Assembly: GCF_022965805.1 (NCBI RefSeq)
Contig: NC_133104.1
Coordinates: 38,980,682-39,044,681, forward strand
DNA: 64,000 nt
Source: Primulina eburnea
Taxonomy: Eukaryota; Streptophyta; Magnoliopsida; Lamiales; Gesneriaceae
Reading direction: 5' to 3'
A program made the position numbers and the translations under genes. Under the pieces are notes generated by a model, which ran no database searches, had not been told where the DNA came from, and saw only the letters and a list, made by a program, of their open reading frames with translations. Below, in pieces: positions 47,945 to 59,666 of the stretch; within the stretch, counting starts at the first letter, position 1; each line of letters starts with the position of its first letter.

Positions 47945-48636
47945 GGCCATCCACAATAAGAGAGTATTTCCTTCAAATATTTGTGGTCCACCTAATCCAC
48001 GTCATCAATCAAATATTTCTCTACTCAAATATTCACACCAACCAAATATTTATGGATCTCACTGTCTCTTTAATTAATATTTTATTTTCATTTAAATAAA
48101 GTCATTTCACCACTTTAATTATTCTTATCTATTATTTAATATTATATTTTTATTATAATATAAAATTAGATATAATCACCGCATAATAATTAAATATAAT
48201 TAAATAAATAATAAAAAAATGAAAAAAAAACTTTAATTATTCTTATCTATTATTTAATATTATATTTTTATTATAATATAAAATTAGATATAATCACCAC
48301 ATAATAATTAAATATAATTAAATAAATAATAAAAAATGAAAAAAAAATTTGAAAAAAAGCTGCTTGGGTACCTCGACCCAGCCCGACCCAAAAAAAAGCT
48401 CGACAAAAAAAAAAGAAGTTCGACCCATCTCGACCCAAAAAAAACTCTACCCAAAAAACAAACGCGTCTCAATCACGCTTGTTTCAAGAAATAAAAAAAA
48501 TTACAATATTCTGGTTATAAAGTTGTAACCGGATATTATTGTGACATACAAATCAATGGTGTACAATGGTGAATATTTAAACGGAGATGATATTTGAATG
48601 ATATGACTTGCATAATACCCACTATTGTGAATGCCC
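47945..48636. mobile_element. Tourist/PIF-Harbinger-like MITE, TSD taa
   Basis: Left GGCCATCCACAATA; right, reverse-complemented, GGGCATTCACAATA; flanking trinucleotide taa on both sides, as for PIF/Harbinger elements. The interior holds two tandem copies of a segment of about 117 bp (starting TTTAATTATTCTTATCTATT, about 48113 and 48230), which is why this MITE is unusually long at 692 bp. Confidence 0.65.
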
Positions 48637-48781
48637 TAACAACAGTAGCCTTTTCTATTCACGTATAGTTGTATTATACATATCGGTGACAGCTCACTCT
48701 CACATGCCCGCTAAAAAATTTGATTGTTCAAAATGTGACAACGAGAGCTACTGATACAATAAGAGCTAGCAACTTCAAATC

Positions 48782-49300
48782 CATTAGGGCATTCCCATCC
48801 GTATTCATTAATCTATGTTATTAAACTTCTACCTCTTCAAAAAGTGTGAGATCCACGAGCCACATAATCATTATATTAACATTTTCTCCTTATTAATTCA
48901 CATTCATTTAATATCAACCTTCATTATTTATGGGTCTCATTGTCCACTAATTCATTTTTTTTTATTTTATATTAATTAAATATCTTTCTAATTTTATTTA
49001 AAATTTTATAATAAATATTATTAAAAATAAATAGTATTATTTTTTAAAAAATAACTTAATAACAATATTGATTAAAATATTATTAAAAAATGAAAAAAAC
49101 AGTTGGACTCTTTGCTATCATTCTTTAAACTTATAAATTATAATATTTAAAATAACATAATATTATTGATTTATAATTAATTAATGTTTAACATTTTTAT
49201 TGATTATTGAAAATGATATTGAGAGTACGATAAGGTATAGAAGAGATATTGAGTGTGATTGCTAAAGAGAAATGTGTTGTGATGAATTTGTAGAAATTGA
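48782..49300. mobile_element. Possible related GGGCATTC-type element, partial
   Basis: Begins TTAGGGCATTCCCATCCG, similar to the end of the preceding MITE, followed by gtgagatccacgagccac. The right terminus could not be identified. Confidence 0.35.
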
Positions 49301-49423
49301 TTAGTATTTATAGTGAATAAATTATACTTTTTTCAAATGTAAATTTTTTAAAATTAAATGAAAGAGCCGTTTGGTTTTTTAAATAAATTTTTTTTGAAAG
49401 GATTTATTTTTCAGAATAAAAGA

Positions 49424-49427
<4 letters not shown>

Positions 49428-49460
<33 letters not shown>
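49428..49460. repeat. (ta)n microsatellite
   Basis: About 16 dinucleotide units between two copies of AAGGATTTATTTTTCA-type sequence (about 49398 and 49468). Confidence 0.9.
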
Positions 49461-49463
<3 letters not shown>

Positions 49464-51168
49464 CACAAGGATTTATTTTTCAAAATAAAACAAAAAGAAA
49501 TAATAGTCAAAAGATCCGTTTGGCTTTTTTTAAAAAAAAAAAAAAGTTATGTGAATTAATGAGATTAATTCTGATCAATTTCTATGCTGACACGACATCC
49601 AAGACTAATAATCTATATACTCACATTGGTACATAAATATTAATCGGTGTTAATAATTATCCATTAATGCACCAACGTCTGTGATCTTAATTATCATGCA
49701 AATCCATCGATTCAAATTCCAACATATGATATAAGAAATGCTAAAAAATCATACACATATAAATATGTAAAATTGAAATAACTTTGCGAATTGATCAAGG
49801 CAATGATTAAAATAGTGAGGACTAGAGCAGAAGTGAGTCCACGACAACTTTAATTTGGTAAGGCAAAATTGTTTGGGATTATACGGAAAGCAGGTGATAA
49901 AGAAAGGGGACAGATAAAAAGAGAATACAGTGTTAGGGATTATTCTATTCTACCCCTGCAGGTACATCCAAGGACTGGAATTTTTTCTGGCCCAAATTTT
50001 TTTTTTTCCCGTGAAGTGGAATCTAAACAATTGATGATATGGGGTGTGTGCACTGCCCCACACCCAAGATCGAACTAACCCAGTGTTAGATAGCTAGATG
50101 CCGCAGGCCATCTGGCTTAGCATTGATAGCTGTAATTTGGTTTTTATTCCATCGTGCTCAGATCAGAGCCTGCCTGTGCTGCGTGTATGACTGTGATTCC
50201 ATACAATTTTAATCTCTTTGAAGCACGAGTGATTGGCTCATTTTCTTGCTGCTGGCCATCTTTTGTCCTAAGCACTGGCCCTATCATGATGTACTCAAAA
50301 AAGTATTCATGTGATGACGATCATGTTAGATCTTTTAGGTTGTTAGACTGATATTTTATATTGCAAGTTTTTGAAATATATTATAAATTAGTATTTGAGG
50401 GAATATTATTTTTGTCTTTTATGGTTCGTATGTTTTTTTTTTATTATTATTTTTCATTCTATTGTCACTCAATTAACTGTCTATAAATTTATATTTGTAA
50501 AAAATTTATTCATTTTCACTCAATTAACTAGTTCAACGATTTTCAATATAATGTTATCATTTTTCATTGTTACATCGTCATTTAAACAATAATTCATGTA
50601 TGTAATCAATTTTTTGCTTTTCTTATTATTCTCGATTCGAACTTTCACCGTAAGTCGGAAGATTAATTAAAATAACTCATTTACAAGTACACTCTCATCT
50701 TAATTCTTAAGTAATACTAATCCGTAATACCCGATAAATAATTTAATGTTCATCTCAAAATATAAAATAAAAGTCTGCTTTTAAACTATTTATTTTCCAC
50801 GTATGATCTTAATTGAGACTTAAAGCACCTAGAATATCCCATTTGAATGACCCCTCAAGTAAAAATGTTATCCTCATTTCCTACTAATACTATTATACAA
50901 AGCTCGAGAAAATATTCAGCATCTAATGATTTTATTTTTTTACTTGGGCAATCTTTATTTATAATGTTTCAATGTTCTGTTATGATCATCATCATTTTGG
51001 TAACCAATGAAAATTTAGCTCTAATTACTCCTATAAATCTCATGGCCCATAGAACCTAACATCCACAAAATTAAAGTACAAAACTATTTATATAGAATAA
51101 AACTTAATACTTTGGTCATTTGTAACATGTGTTGAACTCATGAAGAGTTATCACACAATAAGTATACT
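49461..51168. other. AT-rich intergenic, no gene seen
   Basis: Apart from short T and A runs, nothing supportable. Small frames near 50154-50351 are isolated and unlike any family I know. Confidence 0.35.
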
Positions 51169-51415
51169 TTAAATATGAGGCAGATATGTTGTATTAAAAT
51201 CTTTAAGGACTATGATTCAAAGATAAACTGTCACCCGGACAAAGTAAACAAGATAGTCGACGTTTTGAGTTGGAAAAACATGGGTACAGTGGTCATAGCT
51301 TCACTCTCTGTGCAAACATGCCTTCAAGAAACGCTAAAATAATCAGGAACAAGATCTCGCTTTGACGAAACTTAAAAAACAAGTTAAAGAAAGGAAGTAA
51401 CGAGATTACTGTGCA
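51169..51415 (+). pseudogene. Ty3/gypsy pol fragment (RNase H to integrase linker)
   Basis: One frame reads NMRQICCIKIFKDYDSKINC then HPDKVNKIVDVLSWKN. This matches the well-known gypsy sequence pattern around (N)MRQRRW.EL.KDYD..I.YHPGKAN.VADALSRK. It is followed by ASLSVQTCLQETLK and, after a stop, KLKKQVKERK. No LTR or other pol domain adjoins; it abuts the Helitron remnant directly. Confidence 0.85.
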
Positions 51416-51665
51416 AACATGTCTAGACTTGAAACGACATGATTAGATTATTGCAAAAACAATCAAGATTAATTGAGATTTGAGTATTATCAAGCATTGT
51501 GGATAAAATCAACTGTGTAGAAACAATAGAAAGTGAGATTGGACAAATAGTTGTGCTTCATGCATCATTCATTGAAGGTCCAACAGACATACGAAAAAGA
51601 TACTTACATGCAATGGAACAGGTCAGAACATTTGGAAAACCTGATCTCTTTGTAACAATGACTTG

Positions 51666-52894
51666 TGGAAAGAAAAATATTATTGGTTTATAAGAAATAA
51701 TTTTTTCTTGAAATAATTTTTTCCTTAAATATATTTTCCTTATTGATATGATTGTGTAAAATATTTAATTCAGAGTTTTGTCTTTCTAGATATGTTATCA
51801 TTATTATTAAAATTTTATGATATTATATTATTGTTTAAAAAGAGTTTATTAGTTTTCATGTTTTGTAAGATTCTTTTTGGAGATAAACCCTATGAGAGAA
51901 GGAAGTTATAAATAAGATAAACAAGCTGAGGAAAAAGGGCTGGTGATTTCACTTTTGGAGGTTACGTATTTTTGCACGTCGTGAACTTCAGAGAAAAACA
52001 ACTCACAAGGACGTGCTATTTTGAAGAGTGTTGTTTTAAGTGTTGTCGTGATTGTTAGAGACATCTGTAGACAAACACGCGTGGAAGTGTTGACTGAAGA
52101 GCGTGTTTTTATTGCTCCAGTTTTTGGCACCGTGTTTTTGCTTTCTTAAATATGTTTTAATCTGGTTATTTGTTTTAGAAAGCAATTTGTCTTCTCAACG
52201 TGTCGAGAAAATTGTTTTTCTCGTTAAAATCACTAGTGCTGGTTTTTGTAAACTCAAGTTGTTTTCTAGTTATTATTTTGTCCAGTGTTTTTATAACCGG
52301 ACCGTTAATCGAACCGGTCAAGCCTTAAAAAATGGTTCAACCGGTTCAACCGGTTCCACCGAACGGTCGAACAGGATCAATAAAATTAATATTTTATTTA
52401 TTTTATATAATAAATAAAATAGTAAAATATTGATTATTTATGTTTTTATAGTTTTTACTTAATTTTTAAGATGAAAATTACAACAAATATCCAAATAAAC
52501 ACCACTTTTCCGGTTTTTTCGGGTTTTAACCGGCTTCCGGTTTTTCCGGTTTTTTCCGGTTTAACCGGATTTTAATCGGTTTTTTTCGGTTAAACCGGTT
52601 TTCCGGTTTTTTCCTTATCTCCGGACCGGTCTGGAGGCCAGTTCGCGGTTGAACCGGTCCGACCGGCCGGTCCGGTCCGGTTTTGAAAACAGTGATTTTG
52701 TCATGAGGTATCACATAAGTATTAATTATAATTGTGCACAATTATTTATGAGTTATTTTGGTTTAAATTATTTATTTGTGTGTGATATTATTTCACTACG
52801 TATTGTTACTAGGTGTTACAACATCTAGGACAATATTTAAATCTGATACAGACAACTTTTTACAATTATGTTAAACAGAATATTCCCCGTTACA
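51666..52894 (+). mobile_element. Solo LTR inside the Helitron Rep, TSD acttg
   Basis: Starts TGGAAAGAAA and ends CCCGTTACA, with a perfect 5-bp duplication, acttg, at 51661-51665 and 52895-52899. The Helitron reading frame stops at TMTC on the left and resumes with TCNPE on the right, which confirms both boundaries. A TATA-like GTTATAAATAAG at about 51905 supports plus orientation. Without the hAT MITE nested in it the LTR is about 810 bp. The right part (GTTACAACATCTAGGACAAT) resembles copia LTRs, but lineage is untested. Confidence 0.85.
52283..52694. mobile_element. hAT-type MITE, 8-bp TSD attttgtc
   Basis: 412 bp with terminal inverted repeats CAGTGTTTTTATAACCGGAC and CACTGTTTTCAAAACCGGAC (right end reverse-complemented). 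A perfect 8-bp target duplication, attttgtc, lies at 52275-52282 and 52695-52702. The interior is packed with aaccggtt motifs in both orientations. No transposase. Confidence 0.92.
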
Positions 52895-52915
52895 ACTTGT
52901 AATCCGGAGTAAAGG

Positions 52916-53658
52916 CACTACAAGAAAAATGATTTTCCGCAGCACGTCATCAACAACGTGCATTAAACGCACGCTGCGAATACTACTTTTCACGGCGTGC
53001 ACCCATATGTGCGCCATTAATTCCCGATCTCCGTTCCATTTTTCTTCACAACACTTAAAATTTTTCTCTACTTACATGATTTAAGTTTCGATTTAAATAC
53101 CTGTTTTTGTTTCAATTTTTGGTTAATTTTTTAATTGTTAATTAAGATCATGAGTATTTTTTAATTTTAATTAAGATCATGAGTATTATTATTATAGTTG
53201 TATTGCATTTTTATAAAAATGTATTAAATTATAAAAGTAATTTTTTTTTTTAAATTTACGCAAAATTTAGAGACTGTTTTGGAACTGTCGCGAAATTATA
53301 ACACCGTCGCTACATTTTATAAGACCGTCGCTAAATTAGCAATGGTTTTACACCGTCGCCATGTTGCGACGGTTTTGTCGAAAACTGTCGCTAATATTTT
53401 TTTGTTTTATGACTATTAACGGCGTATATGTGCACGCTGCAGAAAGTTGTATTAACAGCGTACATATGCACGCTGCCAATAGTTTAACTATCAACAGCAT
53501 ACTCTGCACGCCGTTATTAGACTAAACCGCAGCGTAAATCGCACGTCGCCAATAGTGTCAAACTTAAGACGACTTTTAACTTTACAGCGTGCGTCACAGC
53601 GTGCTTACCTTTCCGCGGCGCATATTGCACACTGCGGAAACCCACTTTTCTTGTAGTG
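52916..53658. mobile_element. Non-autonomous CACTA (En/Spm) element, TSD agg
   Basis: 743 bp; ends CACTACAAGAAAAATG and CTTTTCTTGTAGTG; 3-bp target duplication, agg, at 52913-52915 and 53659-53661. Subterminal repeats of the gcgtgca/tgcacgc and ccgcagc/gcggcg type occur at both ends, as in CACTA elements. The middle carries accgtcgc/gcgacgg motifs. No transposase ORF. Confidence 0.93.
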
Positions 53659-54320
53659 AGGAAATAACAGAGAACTTGATAGTCATTCAACAACCTCAAG
53701 ATCGGTCGAATTTGACGGCTAGAGTTTTTCGATCAAATGTCCAAGACTTGAAAAAAGAAATAATTCATAAAGAAGCATTTGAAATAGTTTTTGCTTATGT
53801 TTATATAGTTGAATTCCAAATACGATGATTACCTCATATTCACATGTTGATCATATAGAAGCAAGAATATAAAGTAAACAATGTTGACCAATTCGATGAT
53901 TATGTTTCAGCTAAATTACCTATAAAGGATAAAAGACCAAGGTTATCTAACCTTGTTATGAAGCATATTGTAGCAAGGACCCTTGTGGTGTTTAATTAAA
54001 AAAAAACTCTTGCATCATTGTGGGACAACGTAAGAATCTAGATTTTTTGCGAGAGAACCGTTCAATAGGGTAGCCATGACCTTGTCCTCGATCCTTACCT
54101 TCTTATGAGATATGATTGCCACATAAATATTGAAATTTGTTCTGGATTGACTGCGGTTAAATATATATATACAACCAAATTTACAAAGATCGATCATGAC
54201 AGTTTTAGTACGCATTCTATGAGGAAATGAAGCCGATGAAATTAAAAACTACAAATAAACAAGATGATGTGCGGTGCAGTTATCAGAACGAACCACAGAT
54301 AAAATCATTGATATAAAATA

Positions 54321-55244
54321 TGACGATTAAATAGCTGCATTTACTCCAAAAAAAAAAATTACGAATATTGAATCAAGGAAAGCAATCAAGTTAAGATGGT
54401 TAAGATGAAAGAAGAAAAACATTGATTTTTTTTTTTATTATTTTGCAATTGGTAATTATTATATGAATGATTATTTCCAAAATACTGGTTTATTTTTCAT
54501 CGATTTTTTTTCAGATATTTCTCACGTGATATGCCCCATTTATACGTACTGACATATTATAATTAAATATTAAAGGATGGATCATTAATGGTTTGTGGAT
54601 GGTAGTGATAATATAATTCAGGGTAAGCTCCATTCCAAAACTGTCGGGAAGGAGGTGGATTTAGCCCCGGATCAATAAGATATATTTTAAAAATAAATAT
54701 AATTATTATATCATAAATTATGTCCATCTTTTTTAAATAACTTAATGTATTTATTATATATAATAATATTAATGTATATTAAAATTTTTTATTCAATACA
54801 ATATTCTTGGACAGAGCAGAGGCATGGACCTCAAGACATACACAGGCGCAAGGATGAGGTCTCATGTGTTTGCCGACTTGTACAAAGAATGGGTGTGGGA
54901 CCTTTGTGTTTCTTGTCTTTTTTTTTTATTTCAACATTTTTCAAAGAAATTAAATCTATGAAGATCGACATGCAGATTACATTTTTTAGTGTCAAATAAA
55001 TTAAATTAAATAATTTATTTCTGCTTTTCGATGTCATGTTTCTGATTTTTTGGATTCATAATTCGATTATTTAGCTGCGATCTGTATTATGCTATAAACA
55101 TATATCCTTCATCGAAATGCAAATTCTTTTTTGTCACTCATAAAACATTATTTTTATTTTAAATAAAATAATTAGAAGTTCGTGAACATTTTTTATGAAA
55201 ATATTTCTACGTTGTGAATTTAACTGATTTTTAGTATTAGTAAT
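54321..55244. other. AT-rich intergenic, no gene seen
   Basis: Homopolymer runs and short frames only. Confidence 0.35.
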
Positions 55245-55400
55245 AGGTCTTTTGTGAGACGATTTCTCTTATCATTATCCATAAGACGAGTCAACCATGT
55301 TCATACTTACAATAATAGTAATACTTTTTATATAAAAATTAATGTTTATCATATGTGATCCAAATAAGATATCTGTCTCACAACACTGACTTATGATACA
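55245..55400 (+). mobile_element. GAGACGGTCTCA-type MITE, copy 8, degenerate
   Basis: Begins aggtcttttgtgagacgatt; keeps GACGAGTCAACCATGTTCAT, AGTAATACTTTTTATATAAA and GATCCAAATAAGATATCTGT. Confidence 0.6.
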
Positions 55401-56930
55401 ATTATATGTATACAATTTATTTCTTCCGTGCACAGTGTTCTTGGTATTACATAATTTTTTATGGAAAAAATGTAGAGATAACATGAAAATAAAAGAAATT
55501 TGGGTGATTCAATTTTTGGTAAGATTTTTGTGGACATGGTCGTTTTTTTTTTTTTTTTGCATACCAATAAATTAATATGATGATATTTTCTTACCCCGCG
55601 TGCATCTCTATTTATGTTTTTGGTTTCTTTTTCTTTGAAGAATATTCCTCACTATTTTATCACAATAATTGATTTCTTTAGATTTCTACCATTCACACTC
55701 GAAATTTAGAGGCAAAAGAAGGCCCCTCGTATCAAATCCCACTAGCAAAAAATATTTAGTTTATTTCTTCGATAAACCCTACATCTGAAAATTATTATTA
55801 AAAAACAGACGCGAGAGAGCTTTGATGTAGCGTGTCTGCTTATCCCATTCTATAAAAATATTCCGATGAACTTGCGTGGGACATGCTGTCTTTGGCCTAT
55901 CAAGACATTATTAGGATTAGCGTCAATGTCCGAATCTGGCTACTTCTGATCGACTGATTATTGTAAATTTCTTTTCTATAATATTAAAAGTACTTTCTGT
56001 TTAGAAGATTAAAATGTTCTTGTTTTATCAAAAATTATTCTTTTAAATTACATAACAATACAAACATTATGTTTCGATCGTTTTTATATCAACGATAACT
56101 ATTACATACATTCCAGCAGTATAAATTCTATATAAAATTTAAGAAATTTTATGAATTTACATAAAATTTAATTAAAAAAAAACACTGTTAATTTGAGTAT
56201 ATAGTCCCCTATCCACCAACATAATTTGGCTATAATGCAGCCACGTCTTTGATTCATAGTCCATTGTCCCATCCATAGCTGGGGTTCGTATACATGTCAC
56301 ACAGTACACCTTTCATATAGCTCTAAAAACTTCCAGAATACGTATTATTCTTTTTATAATTTAAAAATAATAAGGCCCCCCATATCCTCCACCCCCCCTC
56401 CCACCCCCACCTCCTATTTTTTAATTATTGTTGGCTTATTACATTAAAATGAATAATAATATGTTCGAAGTTCGAATATTCATGTTTCTACTTTTTTCAT
56501 CGATTTTTTATGTGCATCTTGAAATATAATTTTTTTTAATATCCTTATCTAGGGCTGGGGGACTCAAACTCGAGTTTTAATAAAATAAAAACCAGGTGAG
56601 ATCATTGGGCTAAAGTCTGGTTTGTTGAAATATAAAATTATAAACAAACATCATGTTTGTAAATTGACAATGTTATTTTGGATATCTCAAACAATTTATA
56701 AGCTAATGGACATAATATTGCACAATATATGGAATGATATAGCACAAAATGCTTTTGGTAAATAAAAGCAGCAAACAGCAAACAATGTAATGAAAAAAAC
56801 AGAAGAGAAAAGTTTAAAGTAAATCAAGCCAATGCCTGTGTGAAATATAGTGTCTTTAAAACAAATTTGTCTCATCCGATATGTGCTTCGAGGATGTACT
56901 TGGACGTTTGTTTCTCAGGATACAACGGAA
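55401..56930. other. AT-rich intergenic, no gene seen
   Basis: Includes a C-rich stretch (ccccccctcccacccccacc) at about 56392-56411. No gene supported. Confidence 0.35.
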
Positions 56931-56934
56931 TAAC

Positions 56935-57077
56935 TAGCAGTAACCTAGCACGAGACATCACTACAACGAACTGAATGTACAGTACCTTGAACTTTATCAC
57001 GAGGGCAGACTAGTAACCTAGCACGAGGCATCACTACAACGAAGTGAACGGTACCTGAACTTTATCACGAGGGCAGA
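56935..57077. repeat. Tandem duplication, about 70 bp, two copies
   Basis: TAACCTAGCACGAGRCATCA, then CTACAACGAA and CTTTATCACGAGGGCAGA, starting at about 56941 and again at 57014; the copies differ by a few substitutions and a short indel. Confidence 0.85.
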
Positions 57078-57305
57078 GTCACTACAACCGAAGGAAGGAG
57101 CAGCAGCCGAGACAATAACTATCATTATAGCATTAGCATCGTAGTACATATGATAATAATAACGAATTTTTTTTCTAGAAATAGTTAGTCTTGGACATTA
57201 TTTTGAAATAATAAATATCTTATGAGACAGTTTCTAAAATTTTTATTAATAACTAAATAGAATATTTGTCGAATAAAACTAGCTACCATATGAAATTGTT
57301 TCATA

Positions 57306-57415
57306 TGGGTTTTTATGATTTTAAAATTCATTCCAAACCTCTCCCTTCATTAATATATTATGGGTTTTTATGATTTTAAAATTCATTCCAAACCTCTCCC
57401 TTCATTAATATATTA
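57306..57415. repeat. Exact 55-bp tandem duplication
   Basis: Two identical adjacent copies (57306-57360 and 57361-57415) starting TGGGTTTTTATGATTTTAAA. Perfect identity implies a recent duplication or an assembly artefact. Confidence 0.95.
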
Positions 57416-58082
57416 AAATGTTATCTCTTTGGTATATTTAATTTTGGGCGAACAAGGATCGTTGATAATCGGTATATGGCAACATTAAGCAAGTTTCATA
57501 CTTGCATTATTTTGCTGGCACATTGTTAAAATGATTGGTGTGACATTTCTTATGGCACATCATGTTGTGCCTTTTTTTTTATTATTATCATTGAACGTCG
57601 GGTGCCTTTCAATATAATGTGAACGGTGAAACGAACGGTCCTTTTTTGTTGAAATTCTAAATTCTAAAATCTTTTAGTATTTTAAATAGATTTATCCGAG
57701 CTAATATCATATTATTTCAAAATTTACATATACATTTTTTTTAAAAAAAAATTTGACCACCCGGACTTTGAAGGAGCATGTGGCTCCGCCCCTGGTCATA
57801 GGTGCCACATGATATGATAATATATATATGTCCATTAATCGTGTTTTTTTTGTGTTTATCATTGAGATGACACTCATTTAGTCAATATACAATTTTGATA
57901 TATTTCATCTCATCCAATTAATAAATGTCGACGATGAACGCGAAAATAAATATAATTGGTGGTTAACATATCAAAATTATATATAAATTATGCGATGGAT
58001 CGACCATAATTCAGTATACATACACTCAATGACTACTTCTTTGCCGTTACATTACCTTCAAATTATGGCTCATCCATCACAA

Positions 58083-58110
58083 TATATATATATATATATA
58101 TATATATACT
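58083..58110. repeat. (ta)n microsatellite
   Basis: About 13 units, flanked by two similar segments (CTTTGCCGTTMCMTT... ATGGCTCATCCATCACAAT and its diverged copy), so it lies inside a small tandem duplication of about 70 bp. Confidence 0.85.
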
Positions 58111-58339
58111 TTGCCGTTCCCTTGAAGCTGTGGCTAATCCATCACAATCGCTCGGCATACGCTTTTATTGGCATACTTTTAGTTGAAAAATGATCGTGAC
58201 AAGTTTTAATTAGATTTTCAAATTATTTATTCTAATTGCATCGATAGCTATCTAAATTTACTCAAAAGGGTTGCAATCACTTTTGTTAGGGCCCCGACTA
58301 GATATGTCCGTGATTTTTAACTACATCTTAATATATATA

Positions 58340-58512
58340 TGACAAAAACTTGTGAGAGACGATCTAACGGGTTGTATTTGTGAGACAGATATCTTATTTG
58401 AGTCACATATGAAAAATATTACTTTTTATGCTAAGAGTATTATTTTTTATTGTGAATATGAGTAGGGTTGACTCGTCTCACAGATTATGATCCGTGAGAC
58501 AGTCTGAGACCC
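58340..58512 (-). mobile_element. GAGACGGTCTCA-type MITE, copy 9
   Basis: Reverse orientation: gacaaaaacttgtgagagac at one end, TTTTTATGCTAAGAGTATTA and GAGTAGGGTTGACTCGTCTC inside, gatccgtgagacagtctgag at the other. Confidence 0.75.
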
Positions 58513-59520
58513 ACTATATATATTATATATTAATTAAACGACCGCCACGAGACCTAGATGGAGTCTAAACCATGACGTTCAGCTAACTATTTAAAGTAGC
58601 TCATTGATTGAATGGATCAACTTAATTTATTCAAAAGATTCAACTACACGTGAGTCGTGCTAAATGTATAATATGGAAGGAAAAAAAAGGTTATAGTATT
58701 GATTAAAGGTTGGACGAAGAAATAGAAAGACAACACAAAAAGTGTCAATGAATTGGAGATAAAATATAAAAGGTTGGAAATGTTTCTTGATGATTTGAAA
58801 ACATGATTTTCTTTTAGCCACATCTTTTTTTAAAAAAAAAATAATAATACATAGGGCTCCATAAGTATAGAGGGAAAAATGACAATTTCTTGTGGCAAAC
58901 AAAAATAATAAATAAATAAATAAATACACAAACACAAGATTAGTGCACATATTGTTGGCAAAAAAGTAAGTGCTATAAAATAGTACATTGTAGCGTTCAT
59001 ATTGTTGGCAAAAAATAAAAGCTACGAAGTTCCACGTATGATTTAGATAAATAACGTATACTTTTCCAAAAGCTGAAGTCTAAAGTAGGTTTTTGGGACA
59101 AAGAAAAAGTTTACATGAAATTAAGGCGAACTTGAAAGGGATGAATTAGAAATTTATGTATTTTGATTTTAATTTTATTTTAATCGATAAAACAAAAATA
59201 AGTGAATGTCACTTCATCGATATTCGTATAAATATATATTATAATTATAGTGCATTTCAAAAATATATATAATATTTAGTTGAAAGATTAACTAATTGTC
59301 CCTTCAAAACTACGAAATGAGAGTTAAGTATTAATTGTGTTTTAGTGAAATCCTACACGTGTAAACTTTATCACACGCATGAAAACCCGTAGGACAATTT
59401 CTGACAAAGGGAGCCTATACGAGGGACAGCGGATACCCCCGCCCGCACTCTCTCAGCTCCTTTGACTGCCATTTACTCCTTTATCAGACCCCTTTTCGTC
59501 ATTTCGCTCACCCCACCTGC
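58513..59520. other. Upstream region of the RING-H2 gene
   Basis: AT-rich, with a duplicated short phrase (CATATTGTTGGCAAAAAATAA-like, at about 58947 and 58998). The last 150 bp become C-rich, typical of a proximal plant promoter. Confidence 0.4.
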
Positions 59521-59522
59521 CC

Positions 59523-59529
59523 TATAAAA
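59523..59529 (+). promoter_or_regulatory. TATA box of the RING-H2 gene
   Basis: TATAAAA in a C-rich context, about 140 nt upstream of the chosen ATG, followed by a pyrimidine-rich leader. Confidence 0.6.
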
Positions 59530-59666
59530 CCTAACCCCCTCCATTTTCATTCCCATACCACTCCAACAGCTACATTTTCACCCACGAAACGCCTCTACTC
59601 TGCGTCCAAAAAAGCTTCTAATTCTGCCTCCCGAGCGTGCTTGAAGCAAGATTATCGAAAGGAAGA

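Larger units (their letters stand above)
51431..54320 (+). pseudogene. Helitron Rep/helicase N-terminal pseudogene, triply interrupted
   Basis: Helitron-type Rep sequence in order: RLDY-like start with NNQD (51431); ESEIGQIVVLHASFIEGPTD, RKRYLHAMEQVRTFGKPDLF, VTMTC (to 51665); CNPE (52898-52910); EITENLIVIQQPQDRSNLTA, RVFRSN, FAYVYIVEFQ, then LPHIHML, the HUH metal-binding motif of rolling-circle Rep (about 53826); VDQFDDYVSAKLP; LVLDPYLLMRYDCHINIEIC and TAVKYIY (to about 54170), with weak traces to 54320. The order and motifs are those of the Helitron helicase-like domain. It is broken by a solo LTR (51666-52894) and a CACTA element (52916-53658), and by internal stops such as TGA just before LPHIHML. 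The catalytic Tyr motif and the helicase part were not found. Confidence 0.88.
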
